64,000 nucleotides of DNA from Izhakiella australiensis (GCF_002006995.1 NZ_MRUL01000001.1:62001-126000); one strand, 5' to 3'. Positions 35,559 to 44,720 are shown, counted from the first letter of the stretch. Numbers and translations are program-made. Notes: a model not told the origin generated them from the sequence alone.

Positions 35559-36641
35559 ATGAAAAAATTCAATATTGCAGTGATGCCGGGAGATGGCATC
35601 GGACGCGAAATTATGCAGCCAACCCTGGAGATTCTCGACCAGGCGACCCGTCATCTGGGAATTGAGCTTCATTACGATCATATCGATGCCGGCGCGCAAT
35701 TTTACGCAGAAACCGGCGATGCTTTCCCGGAAAGCCATTTCCAGCGAGCAAAAAGCGCCCACGCTATATTGCTGGGCGCCATGGGCCACCCTGATATTCG
35801 CTATCCTGACGGAACGGAAATCGGCCCGCAGCACGACCTGAGAAAGCGCCTCGGCCTGTATGCGGGCGTGCGGCCCTGTAAGACCATCCCCTCATTACCG
35901 CTGCCGTTGGCCGATGAGCGCAGCCGTCATCTCGACTTTGTTATCGTGCGTGAATCCACGGAGGGACTGTTCGCTTTCCCGCGCGGATACACCACCGATG
36001 ATGAAGAATATGTGCATAACCTGATGCGTATTTCGCGCACCGTGTCGAAAAAACTGTTTAATTTTTCCTTCAACCTGGCGCGTCGCCGTCAGGCGCAGGG
36101 GCGCGGTAAAAATCTGGTTACCCATATTGATAAAGCCAATGTGCTCTCTTCTCAGCACCGCGCGCGAGAATGGTTTTATCAGGTGGCGCAGCAAAATACG
36201 GATGTTAATGCCGGCCATAAATACGTCGATTTTGCCGCGCTGGATATGGTCAGACGCCCGTGGGAGTTCGACGTTATGCCGACGGAAAATCAGTATGGCG
36301 ATATTCTGTCGGATCTGGCGGCGGCATTAATGGGCGGAATGGGGATGGCGCCAAGCGGTGAGATCGGCGATCAGCACGGGCTTTTCCAGCCCTGCCACGG
36401 TTCAGCGCCTGACATTGCCGGTATGGGGAAAGCCAATCCGACGGCGATGATCCTGTCGGCGGCGATGATGCTGGATTATCTGGCCGAAAAGCATCAGTGC
36501 GATGAGGCGGCGACAGCGGCGCAGAGCATTGAAGAGGCGGTTCTTCAGGCCTATGAAGCGGAAAAGCTGTTACCTTACGAGCTGAACGGAACCTCTGGAC
36601 TGCATGAGATTTCCGGGGCGGTGAAAAAGCATCTCAGCTAA
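35559..36641 (+). CDS. Isocitrate/isopropylmalate-type (tartrate/malate) dehydrogenase
   Basis: 360-residue beta-decarboxylating dehydrogenase. MPGDGIGREIMQPTLEIL, RESTEGLFAFPRGY, THIDKANVL and the metal-binding FDVMPTENQYGDILSDLAAALMGGMGMAPSGEIG are the family hallmarks. The enzymes oxidise and decarboxylate 2R-hydroxy-dicarboxylates with NAD(P) and Mg2+ or Mn2+. The RESTEG loop departs from leuB and icd usage and is closer to tartrate/D-malate dehydrogenases, but specificity is not certain. It follows the ABM gene and the MFS carrier in one putative regulon. Confidence 0.88.
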   Translation: MKKFNIAVMPGDGIGREIMQPTLEILDQATRHLGIELHYDHIDAGAQFYAETGDAFPESHFQRAKSAHAILLGAMGHPDIRYPDGTEIGPQHDLRKRLGLYAGVRPCKTIPSLPLPLADERSRHLDFVIVRESTEGLFAFPRGYTTDDEEYVHNLMRISRTVSKKLFNFSFNLARRRQAQGRGKNLVTHIDKANVLSSQHRAREWFYQVAQQNTDVNAGHKYVDFAALDMVRRPWEFDVMPTENQYGDILSDLAAALMGGMGMAPSGEIGDQHGLFQPCHGSAPDIAGMGKANPTAMILSAAMMLDYLAEKHQCDEAATAAQSIEEAVLQAYEAEKLLPYELNGTSGLHEISGAVKKHLS

Positions 36642-36912
36642 AGATATGACCCGACTGCGCTGAGGGGAATGTTCTGAAAACAACGTGGCCGTCTTCGGTT
36701 ATAGAGCGACGGCTCGCTCCGACGGTTTCCGCTATTGAGGCGGTTACCGTCAGGTTACGCACTGCTGCCTGCCGTTTATACTTATACTCATTACCGCTGC
36801 CTTAAGGCAGCCGTCGATAATTAACCAGCCTGTTAACCCTGTTCAGCGCCCGTTTGCCGGCGCGCGGTGGTCACTGCCCGTTGGCAGGCGGTTTTCTGAC
36901 CCGGAGCCTCCT

Positions 36913-37833
36913 ATGACCTTGCAGCAGTTGCATTATTTTCTCACCGCGCTGGAATACGGCACCTTATCCAGAGCGGCGGAATATCTGCAAATTTCCCAGC
37001 CAAGCCTCTCTGAACAGATCCTGCGGCTGGAACAGTCGGTGGGTACGCATTTGTTTATCCGTACCAACCGACGCCTGCTGCTGACCGAGGCGGGGCTGCG
37101 ACTGCTGCCCCACGCCAAAGCCACCACCATGGCGGCACAAAAGGGGCACGAAGCGGTACAGTCGGTGCGTGAACTGCGCGGCGGGGTGGCAAGTTTTGGT
37201 ACTTTCGGCAGCGCCCATCACTATTTTCTGCCAGACCTTATTGAGGAGTGTCGCTACCTGCATCCTGAACTGCGCTTACGTATTGCTGGCACCAACTCTT
37301 CAGAGGTGGCTCAGGCGGTGATCGACGGTGAAATAGAAGCCGGGCTGGTGATGCTGCCGGTCAATGACAAAAATCTGCTGGTTAGCGAACCGGTCTGGTC
37401 AGCACAGGTCGGCTATATCAGCGCCGATCCGCAGCGCCTGATTGGCCGAAAAGATATTAATGCGCTGATGGAAGCGCCGCTGATCCTGACGGAGGCGCGC
37501 TGGTGCAATGGTGATCCGATTCGCAAAATTCTCAATCAGCTGGCGCAGCAGCTCGGCACGACCCTGGAGCCAGTGATTGAGGTTGAACACCAGAGCACCG
37601 GTTTTGAACTCGCGGCGCGCGGCCTCGGCGACGTGATTGCCACAAGGCCTATTTTGCATCATCTCGGCTATCAGGATCGGCTGGGCTGGGTAGCGCTGGA
37701 GCCACCGCTACTGGAGGTTTTCGCCTTTATTCATCGTGCCGACACCGCCCTTTCCGCCGCCGCCCGCGAGCTGATGCAACTGATGCGCAAACATCTCACT
37801 TTGATCCAGCAGCGATACAGCCATCTGGATTAG
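36913..37833 (+). CDS. LysR-family transcriptional regulator
   Basis: 306-residue LTTR. HTH: MTLQQLHYFLTALEYGTLSRAAEYLQISQPSLSEQILRLEQSVG; the co-inducer domain starts near ELRGGVASFGTFGSAHHYFLPDLI. It is in the same orientation as, and upstream of, the monooxygenase/SDR/MHS operon. A 17-base inverted repeat with T-N11-A geometry lies just past its stop, so it is the probable activator of that operon (inference). Confidence 0.93.
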   Translation: MTLQQLHYFLTALEYGTLSRAAEYLQISQPSLSEQILRLEQSVGTHLFIRTNRRLLLTEAGLRLLPHAKATTMAAQKGHEAVQSVRELRGGVASFGTFGSAHHYFLPDLIEECRYLHPELRLRIAGTNSSEVAQAVIDGEIEAGLVMLPVNDKNLLVSEPVWSAQVGYISADPQRLIGRKDINALMEAPLILTEARWCNGDPIRKILNQLAQQLGTTLEPVIEVEHQSTGFELAARGLGDVIATRPILHHLGYQDRLGWVALEPPLLEVFAFIHRADTALSAAARELMQLMRKHLTLIQQRYSHLD

Positions 37834-37857
37834 GTGAGCGATAAGAAAAAAGTTTGC

Positions 37858-37874
37858 TATAGGCTAAGCCTATA
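37858..37874. promoter_or_regulatory. LysR-type binding site candidate
   Basis: TATAGGCT-A-AGCCTATA is a perfect inverted repeat with 8-bp arms, 25 bp after the LysR stop and 113 bp before the monooxygenase start. LTTR activators typically bind such sites at about -65. Confidence 0.65.
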
Positions 37875-37987
37875 TGACCTATTTTGCTTTGCTTATTCAT
37901 CCCGCTTCTCAGGCCGACTATTAATGTAACGGTAAGGTTGCCGTTAGGTTTCTTATATGTTTCAGTTCGGATGGAGAGGGAAGTGTG

Positions 37988-39280
37988 ATGAGCAAACGCT
38001 TTCGTTACTGCATTATAGGCGCCGGAGCTGCGGGTCTGGCTGCGCTGAAAACGCTGCGCGATCTTGGCATCGCCGCTGAATGCTTCGAAAAGGCTGCTAA
38101 GCCCGGCGGCCACTGGCACCATGATTATGATGCGCTGCACCTGATTACGCCGAAGAACAGCTCGTTTTTTGATGATTTCCCCATGCCGGCGGATTATCCC
38201 CTTTACCCCAGCCGTCAGCAGGTATGCGATTACATTCAGTCCTACGTCGATGCTTTCCAGCTGCATGAGCATATTCATTATCACTCAGCCATTGAGCAGA
38301 TTGTCCCGCAGGGAGAACAGGGGGAGGGCGGATGGCAGGTATGGGTTAACGGCGAGGCGCGTCATTTCGATGGCGTGCTGGTAGCAAATGGTCATCTGTG
38401 GGATCCGGCGCTACCGCCGCAGGCCGCCGACTTTCAGGGCATCTCGCTGCACTCCGCGGCTTACCGTAATACCCGGCAAATCAAAGGCAAGGTTCTGGTG
38501 GTCGGTTTCGGTAACTCCGGCTGCGACCTGGCGGTAGACGCCGCCCAGCAGCGCTTTGATACCACCATCGTGATGCGACGCGGCCAGGTTTTCCAGCCCA
38601 AGGCGCTGTTTGGCATGCCGCGCGCCGAGCTGCCTTTTATTAACGAACTGCCGGCCGAGTTGCAAAACAGCCTGATGCAGGTGCTGATTATGGCGTCGCT
38701 GGGCAACTGGAAAAATTATCCGGGCATGCCGCAGCCGGACAGTTTTAACCTCGATGAGCAGCCGCCGGTGGTCAATAACCTGCTGCTTTACTGGATCCAA
38801 CACGGGCGCATCGCCATTAAGCCCGCCATTACTGCCATTGAAAATAAAACCGTTACCTTCAGCGATGGCAGCCAGCAGCAATATGACACGATTCTGTGGG
38901 CTACCGGCTTTCATACCCGATTGCCTTTTCTTGCCGATGAGCTGCTGGAATGGCAGCTGGGGGTGCCGCTGCGAACCGCGGGTATGACGCTGCCAACGCG
39001 TCTGGAAAATCTGTGGTTTGTCGGCCTGGCGGCGCCGCGCGGCGCGCAGTGGCCGGTTTACTGCGCCCAGACCCGGCTGATTGCCCGCATGATTGAGCTT
39101 AAGCAGCAGGGAATGCGCAACCTCGCCGGGTTGTTCGCTCGTCAGCAGGTGGCGGAAACGCGTATTGATATCGTGCGTCGCATCTGGCAGCTGAACATGG
39201 ATGAAACCCACCGTACCCTCGACATGCTGACCAGCCTGTCGCGGGATGATTATCAGCCCGTTGTCGCGCATTCATACTGA
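37988..39280 (+). CDS. Flavin-containing monooxygenase (FMO-like)
   Basis: 430-residue FAD/NADPH monooxygenase. The FAD-binding motif is YCIIGAGAAGLAALKTL at the N-terminus, GGHWHHDYDALHLITPKNSSFF follows, and the NADPH-binding motif is VLVVGFGNSGCDLAVDA around residue 170. FMOs and related Baeyer-Villiger enzymes add one oxygen to N, S or carbonyl groups; the substrate is unknown. ATG at 37988 is preferred over the GTG at 37985. It is followed within 15 bp by an SDR, then an MHS carrier, forming an operon under the LysR protein. Confidence 0.88.
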   Translation: MSKRFRYCIIGAGAAGLAALKTLRDLGIAAECFEKAAKPGGHWHHDYDALHLITPKNSSFFDDFPMPADYPLYPSRQQVCDYIQSYVDAFQLHEHIHYHSAIEQIVPQGEQGEGGWQVWVNGEARHFDGVLVANGHLWDPALPPQAADFQGISLHSAAYRNTRQIKGKVLVVGFGNSGCDLAVDAAQQRFDTTIVMRRGQVFQPKALFGMPRAELPFINELPAELQNSLMQVLIMASLGNWKNYPGMPQPDSFNLDEQPPVVNNLLLYWIQHGRIAIKPAITAIENKTVTFSDGSQQQYDTILWATGFHTRLPFLADELLEWQLGVPLRTAGMTLPTRLENLWFVGLAAPRGAQWPVYCAQTRLIARMIELKQQGMRNLAGLFARQQVAETRIDIVRRIWQLNMDETHRTLDMLTSLSRDDYQPVVAHSY

Positions 39281-39295
39281 CGCTGGAGCCTGCTT

Positions 39296-39997
39296 ATGCA
39301 AACGCAAATCCCCCCCATTGCATTGGTTACCGGAGCCGCTTCCGGCATGGGCAAAGCGGTGGCTGATCGCATGCTGGCTGAAGGCTGGCAGGTTATCGCG
39401 CTAGATATTGTCCCTTGCCCGCCCCAGCCGGGGCTGCAAAGCGTGCAGGCCGATATTTGCAATCTGGAACAGCTGGAAGAAGGCGTTCGCGGCGCGCTGG
39501 CCGGGCGCACGTTGCAGGCCGCCGTTAACGCGGCGGGTATTTTTCCGGTCTCTTCGCTGGAAACCTACAGCGAGGCGCTTTATCGCCGCATTTTTGATGT
39601 CAACGTGCTGGGCACGCTGAACATCGCCAGGGTAGCGGCGGAGAATATGTCCCCAGCCGGCGGGGCGCTGCTGTTCTTCGCGTCGGTTGATGCGTTTGCC
39701 GTATCGCAGAACCAGCTGATTTACAGCGCTTCAAAGGCGGCCGTGGTCTCGCTGGCAAAATCACTGGCTCTTGAATTAGTCGATCGCGGCATTGTGGTTA
39801 ACGCCATTGCGCCGGGCTGGGTGGAGACTGAGGGCACGCGACGCGGCGGCCGACTGGAAGAGGGGGTCAAAGCGGTGCCGATGAAGCGGGCCGCGAGCCT
39901 GACGGAAATTGCCGACTGGGTATGGATGCTAAGCCATCGCCCCTCCTATATCACCGGGGAAACGTTAGTTATCAGTGGAGGCGTCTATATGCGATGA
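39296..39997 (+). CDS. Short-chain dehydrogenase/reductase (SDR)
   Basis: 233-residue NAD(P)-dependent oxidoreductase. Cofactor motif ALVTGAASGMGKAV at residues 9-22, NAAGIFPV, and the active-site YSASKAAVVSLAKSLA (YxxxK) with the upstream catalytic serine in FFASVDAF; the C-terminus reads ITGETLVISGGVYMR. It lies 15 bp after the monooxygenase, and probably oxidises or reduces a hydroxyl/keto group on the same substrate (inference). Confidence 0.9.
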   Translation: MQTQIPPIALVTGAASGMGKAVADRMLAEGWQVIALDIVPCPPQPGLQSVQADICNLEQLEEGVRGALAGRTLQAAVNAAGIFPVSSLETYSEALYRRIFDVNVLGTLNIARVAAENMSPAGGALLFFASVDAFAVSQNQLIYSASKAAVVSLAKSLALELVDRGIVVNAIAPGWVETEGTRRGGRLEEGVKAVPMKRAASLTEIADWVWMLSHRPSYITGETLVISGGVYMR

Positions 39998-40046
39998 ACA
40001 GTGACAGCACGTGTTTTACCTAATCAATAACAGACAGGATAATACA

Positions 40047-41414
40047 ATGAAAAACTCTACCTTTTCAGATGTGAGCAGACCTGCCGATTATCTGATGCAA
40101 CGCCAACGTTCCGGGGAAAAACGCGTCAGTCATTACAAAGATTTAAACCGGGCGGTCAGCGGCGTTACCCTCGGCAATATGGTTGAATGGTTTGATTTCG
40201 CCATTTACTCCTCAATGGCGACGATCATGGCGCAGGTATTTTTTCCGCAAACCAGCGCTTACAGCCAGCTGATCGCCATCTACGCGGCCTTTGCCGCCGG
40301 ATTCATTATCCGTCCGCTGGGCGGATTTGTATTTGGTCCGATAGGCGACCGTTTTGGCCGTCGTACGGCGCTGATCAGCAGCATCAGCCTGATGTCCGGC
40401 GCCACCCTGATTATCGCGCTTATTCCCTCCTATCAATCCATCGGCATTGCTGCGCCGTGCCTGCTGGTGTTGATGAGGATGCTGCAGGGGTTATCTACCG
40501 GCGGAGAATATGGCGGTTCATGCATTTTTATCGCCGAGCACTGCCCTGATAAGCGCCGTTCCTTTTTTACCAGCTGGCTGGAGTTCGGCAATATTTCCGG
40601 CTTTCTGATTGGTGGGCTGGTGGTAAGCCTGGTCAGTCATCTGGTCGGTGAAACCCAGATGGCGTCATGGGGCTGGCGTATTCCTTTCGCGCTGGCGGGG
40701 CTGATGGGGGTGGTCGCGATATTTATCCGCCTGAATCTGGATGAAACGCCGGTCTTTCGTCAAATGCAGAAAGAGAGCCGCGCGCGCGAGGCGAATACGT
40801 CGCAAAAAAGCCTGTGGCAAAACATGCTGGCTGAATGGCCGCAGATGCTGCGCGCCGCCGGACTGGTGGCAACGTTTAATGTTAGCTATTACATCATCCT
40901 GGGCTACGTTCCGGGCTATCTGACCAACGTACTGGGCTATAGCCAGAGCTTCAGCAGCAATCTGTCGCTGGTGGCCACGCTAGGCTTGTTGCTGTTTATC
41001 CCCCTGTTCGGCGCGCTGGGCGATCGCTTTGGACGTAAACGCATGCTGGTTGTCGGCTGCCTGTTAATGGTTGTTTTTGCGCTGCCGGCATTTCACTTGC
41101 TGCGCCATCATCACGCCGGCGTTATGGCGGCGGCGTTGGCGGTGCTGATTTTCGCCATGCTGTTTTTTGAAGGCACCATGCCCGGTACGCTGACCTCGCT
41201 GTTTCGTGCGCCGGTGCGCTACAGCTGCTTTGCCATTAGTTACAATATCTCGGTTTCTTTATTAGGCGGCACCGCACCGCTGATAAACACCTGGCTGATT
41301 GAGAAAACCGGCAACGTTATGATCCCGGCCTGGTACCTGATAGGCGGCGCTTTGCTTGGCCTGATGGCGCTGTGGGGCCTGCGCGATCGTACCGGCAAGC
41401 CGCTGCCCGGGTAA
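40047..41414 (+). CDS. MFS transporter, metabolite:H+ symporter (MHS) family
   Basis: 455-residue inner-membrane carrier. VTLGNMVEWFDFAIYSSMATIMAQVFFP and GGFVFGPIGDRFGRRTAL are MHS hallmarks (ShiA, KgtP, ProP relatives), which move carboxylates or zwitterions with protons. ATG at 40047 follows CAGGAT; the frame opens earlier but the start is not supported. Third gene of the FMO-SDR-MHS operon. FMOs acting on amines and MHS carriers for betaines fit each other, but this is inference. Confidence 0.9.
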   Translation: MKNSTFSDVSRPADYLMQRQRSGEKRVSHYKDLNRAVSGVTLGNMVEWFDFAIYSSMATIMAQVFFPQTSAYSQLIAIYAAFAAGFIIRPLGGFVFGPIGDRFGRRTALISSISLMSGATLIIALIPSYQSIGIAAPCLLVLMRMLQGLSTGGEYGGSCIFIAEHCPDKRRSFFTSWLEFGNISGFLIGGLVVSLVSHLVGETQMASWGWRIPFALAGLMGVVAIFIRLNLDETPVFRQMQKESRAREANTSQKSLWQNMLAEWPQMLRAAGLVATFNVSYYIILGYVPGYLTNVLGYSQSFSSNLSLVATLGLLLFIPLFGALGDRFGRKRMLVVGCLLMVVFALPAFHLLRHHHAGVMAAALAVLIFAMLFFEGTMPGTLTSLFRAPVRYSCFAISYNISVSLLGGTAPLINTWLIEKTGNVMIPAWYLIGGALLGLMALWGLRDRTGKPLPG

Positions 41415-41793
41415 TCCTCACTGCGGGAACATGGGATGCTGGCGGCCTTGCTGGCAATCGGTAATGCTGATGTCCCATGTTCCCGCGCCTTCCGCTGCTT
41501 CTCGCTGGTATTGCTTCCCGCCATGACGCTCTGTCATGCGCTGTAGCTGCGTCTGTTGCCGCAGCTATCCCTCAAGCCCGGTTAGTGGTAATTGACCCCC
41601 CCTGCAACAGCCCGTGGCGCTTTTCGGGTTGATTCGCGACGGGCTTAGCGCGCAGAAAATCAGATGAAAGCGGGTCAGCCGTCTGATGCGTGATTTGTCG
41701 GCTGAATTTTGCGCCGGTTTACCCTACAATCGGTGACGATAACGGTAGCTCGCAAACACAGGAAGTCGTTTCCGCTTTACAGAGATAGTATTA
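41415..41793. other. Intergenic region after MHS carrier
   Basis: 379 bp without a supported gene. It contains a 14-bp inverted repeat (41423-41436 and 41473-41486, GCGGGAACATGGGA and its complement) around a 36-base spacer, probably a transcript end, and the promoter of the DUF3828 gene. Confidence 0.55.
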
Positions 41794-42231
41794 ATGAAAA
41801 CATGGTTAACAGGACTGCTGCTTGCGCTGGCAGCTTTTCATGTCGTTGCGCGGGAACCGGCATTATCACCGGAGATGGCCGGTCGGGCGTTTTACAGCTG
41901 GTATCTTGGCGCAATGAATAAAGATGAAAGTCCTATTGATGAGCACGATCCTAAGTTAAACCAGTACGTGACCCAGCGGCTGATTAACCGTATTCATGTG
42001 CTAATTAAGAATCCGAAAGAGATGGATAATGACTACTTTCTACAGAGCGCGGATTATGGCGACAGCTGGATAGACCATATTTCAATGCTACCGTTTGAAG
42101 TGCGTGGCGATAAGGCTCACGGCGAAGTGGTGCTGGGACTGCCCGATGACCAGCAGCGGCTTTTGCTGATGATGGAAGATGAAGGCGGCGTCTGGAAGAT
42201 CGATGACGTGACGACCCTGACGCCGCATTGA
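41794..42231 (+). CDS. DUF3828 exported protein
   Basis: 145 residues with a signal peptide (TGLLLALAAFHVVA, cleavage near residue 19) followed by a soluble domain: AFYSWYLGAMNKDESP, YVTQRLINRIHVLIKN, DYFLQSADYGDSWI and a C-terminal VWKIDDVTTL. This is the DUF3828 pattern, periplasmic or lipoprotein-like (YbjP relatives), whose fold resembles NTF2-like proteins. No lipobox cysteine is visible. Function unknown. It converges on the VirK/YbjX gene. Confidence 0.7.
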   Translation: MKTWLTGLLLALAAFHVVAREPALSPEMAGRAFYSWYLGAMNKDESPIDEHDPKLNQYVTQRLINRIHVLIKNPKEMDNDYFLQSADYGDSWIDHISMLPFEVRGDKAHGEVVLGLPDDQQRLLLMMEDEGGVWKIDDVTTLTPH

Positions 42232-42251
42232 TAGCGGCGTCGGTCAACAAA

Positions 42252-43190
42252 CTAAATCAGATGCTGGCGGAAACTCTCCTGCATACTGTCAAGTAGCGCG
42301 TAACGTTTGCGATATTCCGAACGCTTCTTACTGGCAATCTCCTCCATCGGCTTACGCGGGAAGCTCAGCGGCAGCGAGAACAGATCGCCGGAAATCCGCT
42401 CAGCATTGATGGAGGTCCAGAACTCGTCATAGCTGGCATGAAACAAACTTTTTTTGCTAAGACGATAGCGCAGGCTGCGAAAGACGTGGCCGCGATCGCT
42501 TACTGCCTCGATGCGCGCCACGCCGGTGGCGTTAGCGAACATCTGCACCGCCTCCAGTAATAATCTCTTCGGAAAAAGTCCGTAACAGGCTTTGGTGGCG
42601 TCACGAATAACGTCATGCGCGATGTCACGGTGAGCACCCTGCATTCCGCCAATCATTAATACTCGCTGCTGCTGTTGATTAATCACCGCGAAGGTCAGCA
42701 TGGCGAGGCAGGTATTATCACAATCGATAAACATGTTTACCTCGCCTTCGCGCTCGCAGCGGCCGGTGCAAACCAGCTTAACGACAAAATGTTCGCCGTT
42801 CTTACCGATAAACTCAGTCAGAACCAGCGGCGTGCTGGATAGCAGTGCGGTGCGCAGCGTTGGCAACGCTAACCGACTGGCGAAATCATAATGGCTGATG
42901 ATGGCCTCGGAACGCGCCAGCATCGGCATGGAGAGGTAGAGATAGGGACGATGAATTTTACTTGGCAGCGTGTCCTGCAGCGCCAGCATATCCCTCATCA
43001 CCGAATCAGCGGCAATAGCGGACAGCAGCCGGGCGGTGGCGCGGGAGTAAATTAAGGAGCGAAAAAAGTACTTCACGCGATAGCGCGGCTTCTGCCACAG
43101 GCGGCCGGGCTGGAGTTTGCCTGAAATCAGTGCGTAAAAAAGCGCCAGTCCATTTTCCTGGTGAGATACGAGTGACGTATTTTCCGACAT
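42252..43190 (-). CDS. VirK/YbjX family (DUF535) protein
   Basis: 312-residue cytoplasmic protein. KYFFRSLIYSRATARLLSAI, RPYLYLSMPMLARSEAIISHYDF, the central MIGGMQGAHRDIAHDVIRDATKACYGLFPKRLL and FHASYDEFWTSINAE match the VirK/YbjX family. Relatives in Shigella and Salmonella are PhoP-associated virulence or envelope-stress genes of unclear biochemistry. Monocistronic, followed on the left by the convergent DUF3828 gene. Confidence 0.87.
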   Translation of the reverse strand: MSENTSLVSHQENGLALFYALISGKLQPGRLWQKPRYRVKYFFRSLIYSRATARLLSAIAADSVMRDMLALQDTLPSKIHRPYLYLSMPMLARSEAIISHYDFASRLALPTLRTALLSSTPLVLTEFIGKNGEHFVVKLVCTGRCEREGEVNMFIDCDNTCLAMLTFAVINQQQQRVLMIGGMQGAHRDIAHDVIRDATKACYGLFPKRLLLEAVQMFANATGVARIEAVSDRGHVFRSLRYRLSKKSLFHASYDEFWTSINAERISGDLFSLPLSFPRKPMEEIASKKRSEYRKRYALLDSMQESFRQHLI

Positions 43191-44321
43191 AAAACTTGTC
43201 CCTTTTTTAACTGGAAGCTATTTAACCATTTCAACTGGAGGCTATTTAACAAGCAGAAATTTAAACGATTGCTCAACGGGGGTTTGAGAATTTACCTAAA
43301 TTTAAATCTCGTTTTTGTTTTGTTTAATATTGATGTGATTCATCATGCCCGGGCGGCGTTTTCAGGCTGCTGCAAACTTGCTCAGGCTGGACTTATCTTC
43401 TGTTACTTATTGATTAATATTGTTATTTTTACATTGGACGGCTGGCGGGATAAGATCCGGGGCCCCAGTGCGCTAACCGCGGGTTTGCCGGATAAGGCGA
43501 TCGGCCATTTTGGGGCCGGACCGGGGTAATTTCTGCACTGAATCACGACGACTTAGGTCGCCGATGACCATCATGCTACTTAGCGCGTGACATTTTCAGA
43601 TTTGTGAAAGAACTCTCATTAACCGCGACGGTGGGTAGGACTCATGTCGTGGTTTTTTTTACCCTTGGCTGATTTTTAAGAAAGCAAATGGACGTTTTTA
43701 CCGTCAGAAAAAGTAACCGGATGCGCTAATTTTCCTCTGTTGTAAAGTTTCTACCGGCGCACAAATCGTCACAAAGTGAACCAGTAAAAATTAAAGCTAC
43801 GCGGGTAAACTTTTTGTAATGCGAACTGGAAGCGCACTTAAAGGTTAAGGCAATAGACATAATACATTAACGTGACAGACGGTTAGTTGACCGCTTGTTA
43901 AGTAAGAATTTAGCTTAATTAATCATTCTGAATGGGTTAACCGCTGGCTGGCTGAAGCGAGGTTGAGGCTATGTGGCGATTAAATAAGGATATTTACTAA
44001 GATGCTCCGGTAATTAAATGCTGTTCAGTAAGATTTAAATGTAAGCTGCCGACGCAAGGGGTAATATTAAGCGGGTTAAACTAAAATTGGCCGCTGTAAT
44101 ACAAGGCTGGGAATTTACTTAAGTATTAAATGGCGCATTTCTCAGCGCTGAGCTGAGAAATGCCCGGGAAAGCTATTGAATACTAATGATTTTACTGGCG
44201 GTGTGTAATTGCAGAACAAGCGAAGCATACTAAAGATAGCGGCTACCAATCAGTTTATTGTCGTGTACGAGCCGTTGGTTGTTAAAACATCATAATGTAA
44301 AATGTTCCCCGTAACCGCTGA
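43191..44321. other. 1.1-kb gene-poor, AT-rich spacer
   Basis: No convincing ORF in either strand; an 86-codon frame at 43269-43529 lacks a normal start. The only clear signal is an intrinsic terminator at 43621-43660 on the plus strand with no plus-strand gene upstream of it, which suggests a small RNA or untranslated transcript. Confidence 0.55.
43621..43660 (+). terminator. Orphan intrinsic terminator (sRNA 3' end?)
   Basis: Stem AACCGCGAC (43621-43629) / GTCGTGGTT (43646-43654) with one G-T pair, running into eight Ts (43653-43660). The nearest plus-strand gene upstream ends at 42231 and a minus-strand gene lies between, so the terminator must serve a transcript starting inside the spacer (inference). 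Confidence 0.6.
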
Positions 44322-44720
44322 CTAATGCTGGCTGTCCTGGCTGGCGGGGTAATGATAAACGCTGCGGCTTATATCCAGCAGGCGGCAGCTGCGGCGGGTG
44401 CCGATTTCAAACCTGGCCTGCAGGAAGTTGACTGCCTGCCGTTTGTCGCTGGTGGTAAAGAAGTTTTTAAGTACGCTTTGTAGCATTTCTTTGTCAGAAC
44501 TTAGCGCTTGTAGCTCACGTTCCATGTTATGCACCAGATCTTCCAATTCTTTGATTTTTCTTCCTTCCTCGGAAGATAAACCGCCAAACTTCTTCTTCCA
44601 GCTGTAGAAGGTTGCTTCTGAAATCCCCAGCTCATTGCAAATCTCCCTCACTTTAACGCCACTTTCTGAAGCTTTAATAGCGCTGGTGATTTGCTCCTCA
44701 GTGAAACGTGACTTTCTCAT
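44322..44720 (-). CDS. IS3-family OrfA with truncated OrfB, orphan
   Basis: 132 residues. Positions 1-90 are a typical IS3 OrfA: HTH FTEEQITSAIKASESGVKVREICNELGISEATFYSWKKKFGG followed by a leucine-rich coiled coil (LEDLVHNMERELQAL). Residues ~93-125 (DKRQAVNFLQARFEIGTRRSCRLLDISRSVYHY) resemble the start of OrfB. In active IS3 elements the two are joined by a -1 frameshift; here they are in one frame and the protein stops before the DDE catalytic domain. No OrfB remainder is visible downstream and I saw no inverted repeats. It cannot transpose alone; it is either debris or a domesticated DNA-binding protein. Confidence 0.75.
   Translation of the reverse strand: MRKSRFTEEQITSAIKASESGVKVREICNELGISEATFYSWKKKFGGLSSEEGRKIKELEDLVHNMERELQALSSDKEMLQSVLKNFFTTSDKRQAVNFLQARFEIGTRRSCRLLDISRSVYHYPASQDSQH

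Noticed and set aside
38411-39271. 286-codon minus-strand ORF
   Set aside because: Antisense to the flavin monooxygenase, whose motifs are clear in the plus frame.
43269-43529. 86-codon ORF in the gene-poor spacer
   Set aside because: Starts at TTG without a ribosome site and has no recognisable pattern; treated as noncoding.
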